Shown here: in pieces, positions 5,268 through 6,043 of the stretch | Position numbering within the stretch: position 1 is the first letter of the stretch | How the letters are laid out: every line of letters starts with the position of its first letter | NCBI GenBank assembly: GCA_949744025.1 | Contig: CATJWA010000288.1 | Span: forward strand, 1-6,043 | DNA: 6,043 nt | From: an uncultured Eubacteriales bacterium | GTDB lineage: Bacteria; Bacillota; Clostridia; Oscillospirales; Oscillospiraceae | Direction: 5' to 3' | Translations under genes and position numbers: made by a program | Notes under the pieces: generated by a model | What the model saw: only the letters and a program-made list of their open reading frames with translations | Database searches by the model: none | Told to the model about the DNA's origin: nothing

Positions 5268-6043
5268 TTATTTCAAAACCATGGGCGCAACGGGAACAAT
5301 GAACGCCAGCATGATTACAAACGATAGCACGACAAACAGCAGGTTGGCCTTGAGCGTGCCGCCCATGGTGACGTGTCCGGGTCCGAACACCAGCGGCATC
5401 GGAGCACAGGCGGAGGGCGTCAGGCAGGCCATGGCCGCCGCGTAGCCGATAAGCATGGCGTACATGCCCATGTTTGTGGACCCGCCGCCGAGCAGGGCCA
5501 CGCCGACGTTGAAGAAAATCGTCATCGTAACCACGTTTGACAGGAAGTTTGTCATCACCAGCGCGGCAATAACCATTATGACGATAACCACGAAGGAGTT
5601 CACTCCCGCAAGCAGGGGCTGGAGCACATTGCCGAGCCAGACGTTGATGCCGGTCAGCTCGGAGGAGATTGGGGTGGACATTACGCAGACAACGCCGGCA
5701 AAGATGATGGCGCCCATCGGCAGGGACTTGAGCGCGGCGGGCATATCCAGCACCGGCTTGCCTCCTATATTGACAATGCACAGAACGGCGCAGGCCAGAA
5801 TGGCGGGGACGACAACGCCGCAGGAGGTCCAGAAGCCGCAGAACGCGGGAAAGACATTTTTGAGCAGCTCGGGCAGAATGATAAGCGCGATAGCAACCAG
5901 AAATACCGCAACGGAGAGCTTTCCGGCGGTGTCCAGCTTCGGGGCGTTGCGGCGCTCGGCCTCAACGTCGTAGTTGTTGTACGCCGTGGTGTCCAGTTTC
6001 CAGAAGCGGCAGCAGGCCATGATGGCAAGGAACATCAGGACAG
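5268..6043 (-). CDS. C-terminal part of an SLC13/DASS-like permease, truncated by the window edge
   Basis: At least 258 residues of an integral membrane protein are present, open to the right edge without a secure start; the ATG at 6035 sits inside a hydrophobic segment and is probably internal. Counting from that Met, hydrophobic segments lie at about 1-12, 41-60, 73-90, 106-122, 147-183, 191-217 and 232-254. A hydrophilic loop (15-39) follows the first. MTNFLSNVVT at 161-170 resembles the second 'SNT' sodium and anion-binding hairpin of DASS/SLC13 symporters, with the usual Thr replaced by Val. A TPSACAPMP stretch (206-214) with VFGPGHV after it occupies the place of the conserved Pro-rich turn before the last helices. 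DASS proteins import di- or tricarboxylates or sulfate, usually with Na+; the substrate here is not determinable. Another ion-transporter-superfamily permease (ArsB/NhaD-type) is the main alternative. Confidence 0.78.
   Translation of the reverse strand, partial: VLMFLAIMACCRFWKLDTTAYNNYDVEAERRNAPKLDTAGKLSVAVFLVAIALIILPELLKNVFPAFCGFWTSCGVVVPAILACAVLCIVNIGGKPVLDMPAALKSLPMGAIIFAGVVCVMSTPISSELTGINVWLGNVLQPLLAGVNSFVVIVIMVIAALVMTNFLSNVVTMTIFFNVGVALLGGGSTNMGMYAMLIGYAAAMACLTPSACAPMPLVFGPGHVTMGGTLKANLLFVVLSFVIMLAFIVPVAPMVLK

Noticed and set aside
4701..5327. Plus-strand 208-codon open frame across the SLOG gene and the terminator
   Set aside because: It crosses the terminator hairpin and the SLOG promoter and has no domain signal; the SLOG motifs are on the other strand.
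5158..5781. Minus-strand 207-codon open frame under the permease
   Set aside because: It runs through the strong terminator, is rich in Arg, Ala and Cys as shadows of GC-rich genes are, and the permease frame is clearly the membrane-protein coding one.

Overview
The window looks like chromosomal DNA from a GC-rich member of the Clostridia, plausibly an Oscillospiraceae-type gut anaerobe. The grounds are strong GGAGG-type ribosome binding sites, a clostridial-style release factor 1, a DUF6487-like zinc-ribbon protein, a TRAM/Fe-S 23S rRNA m5U methyltransferase, an S-layer-homology (SLH) surface protein and a YpsA-type SLOG protein. The lineage is inferred from protein character alone, since no rRNA is present.

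Layout. Positions 1-1131 (minus strand) hold prfA, which overlaps by 4 bp the first codons of a gene running off the left edge that looks like tsaC/Sua5. Positions 1132-1305 form a divergent control region with a credible extended -10 promoter on each strand. Positions 1306-2914 (plus strand) are a two-gene unit: a 79-residue zinc-ribbon protein followed by the rlmD/rumA-type methyltransferase. Positions 2915-3183 lie between convergent genes and contain what reads like a decayed C-terminal fragment of a large serine recombinase, next to a perfect 9-bp stem-loop. Positions 3184-4452 (minus) encode a secreted SLH plus SGNH-hydrolase surface protein, preceded by a leader with a GC-rich hairpin. 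Positions 4581-5078 (minus) encode a SLOG/DUF1273 protein with its own near-consensus promoter. A strong intrinsic terminator at 5195-5226 separates it from the C-terminal part of an SLC13/DASS-like permease that runs off the right edge.

How the genes relate. The left half is translation-related: peptide release, probable tRNA t6A synthesis and 23S rRNA methylation, arranged around one divergent promoter region. The right half is a series of individually controlled envelope and accessory genes: a surface hydrolase, a nucleotide-sensing-type SLOG protein and an anion permease. I see no rRNA, tRNA, CRISPR array, intact mobile element or phage module. No clear new multi-gene system is visible. 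The items most worth a second look are the recombinase remnant, the pairing of the zinc-ribbon protein with the methyltransferase, and the stand-alone SLOG gene.
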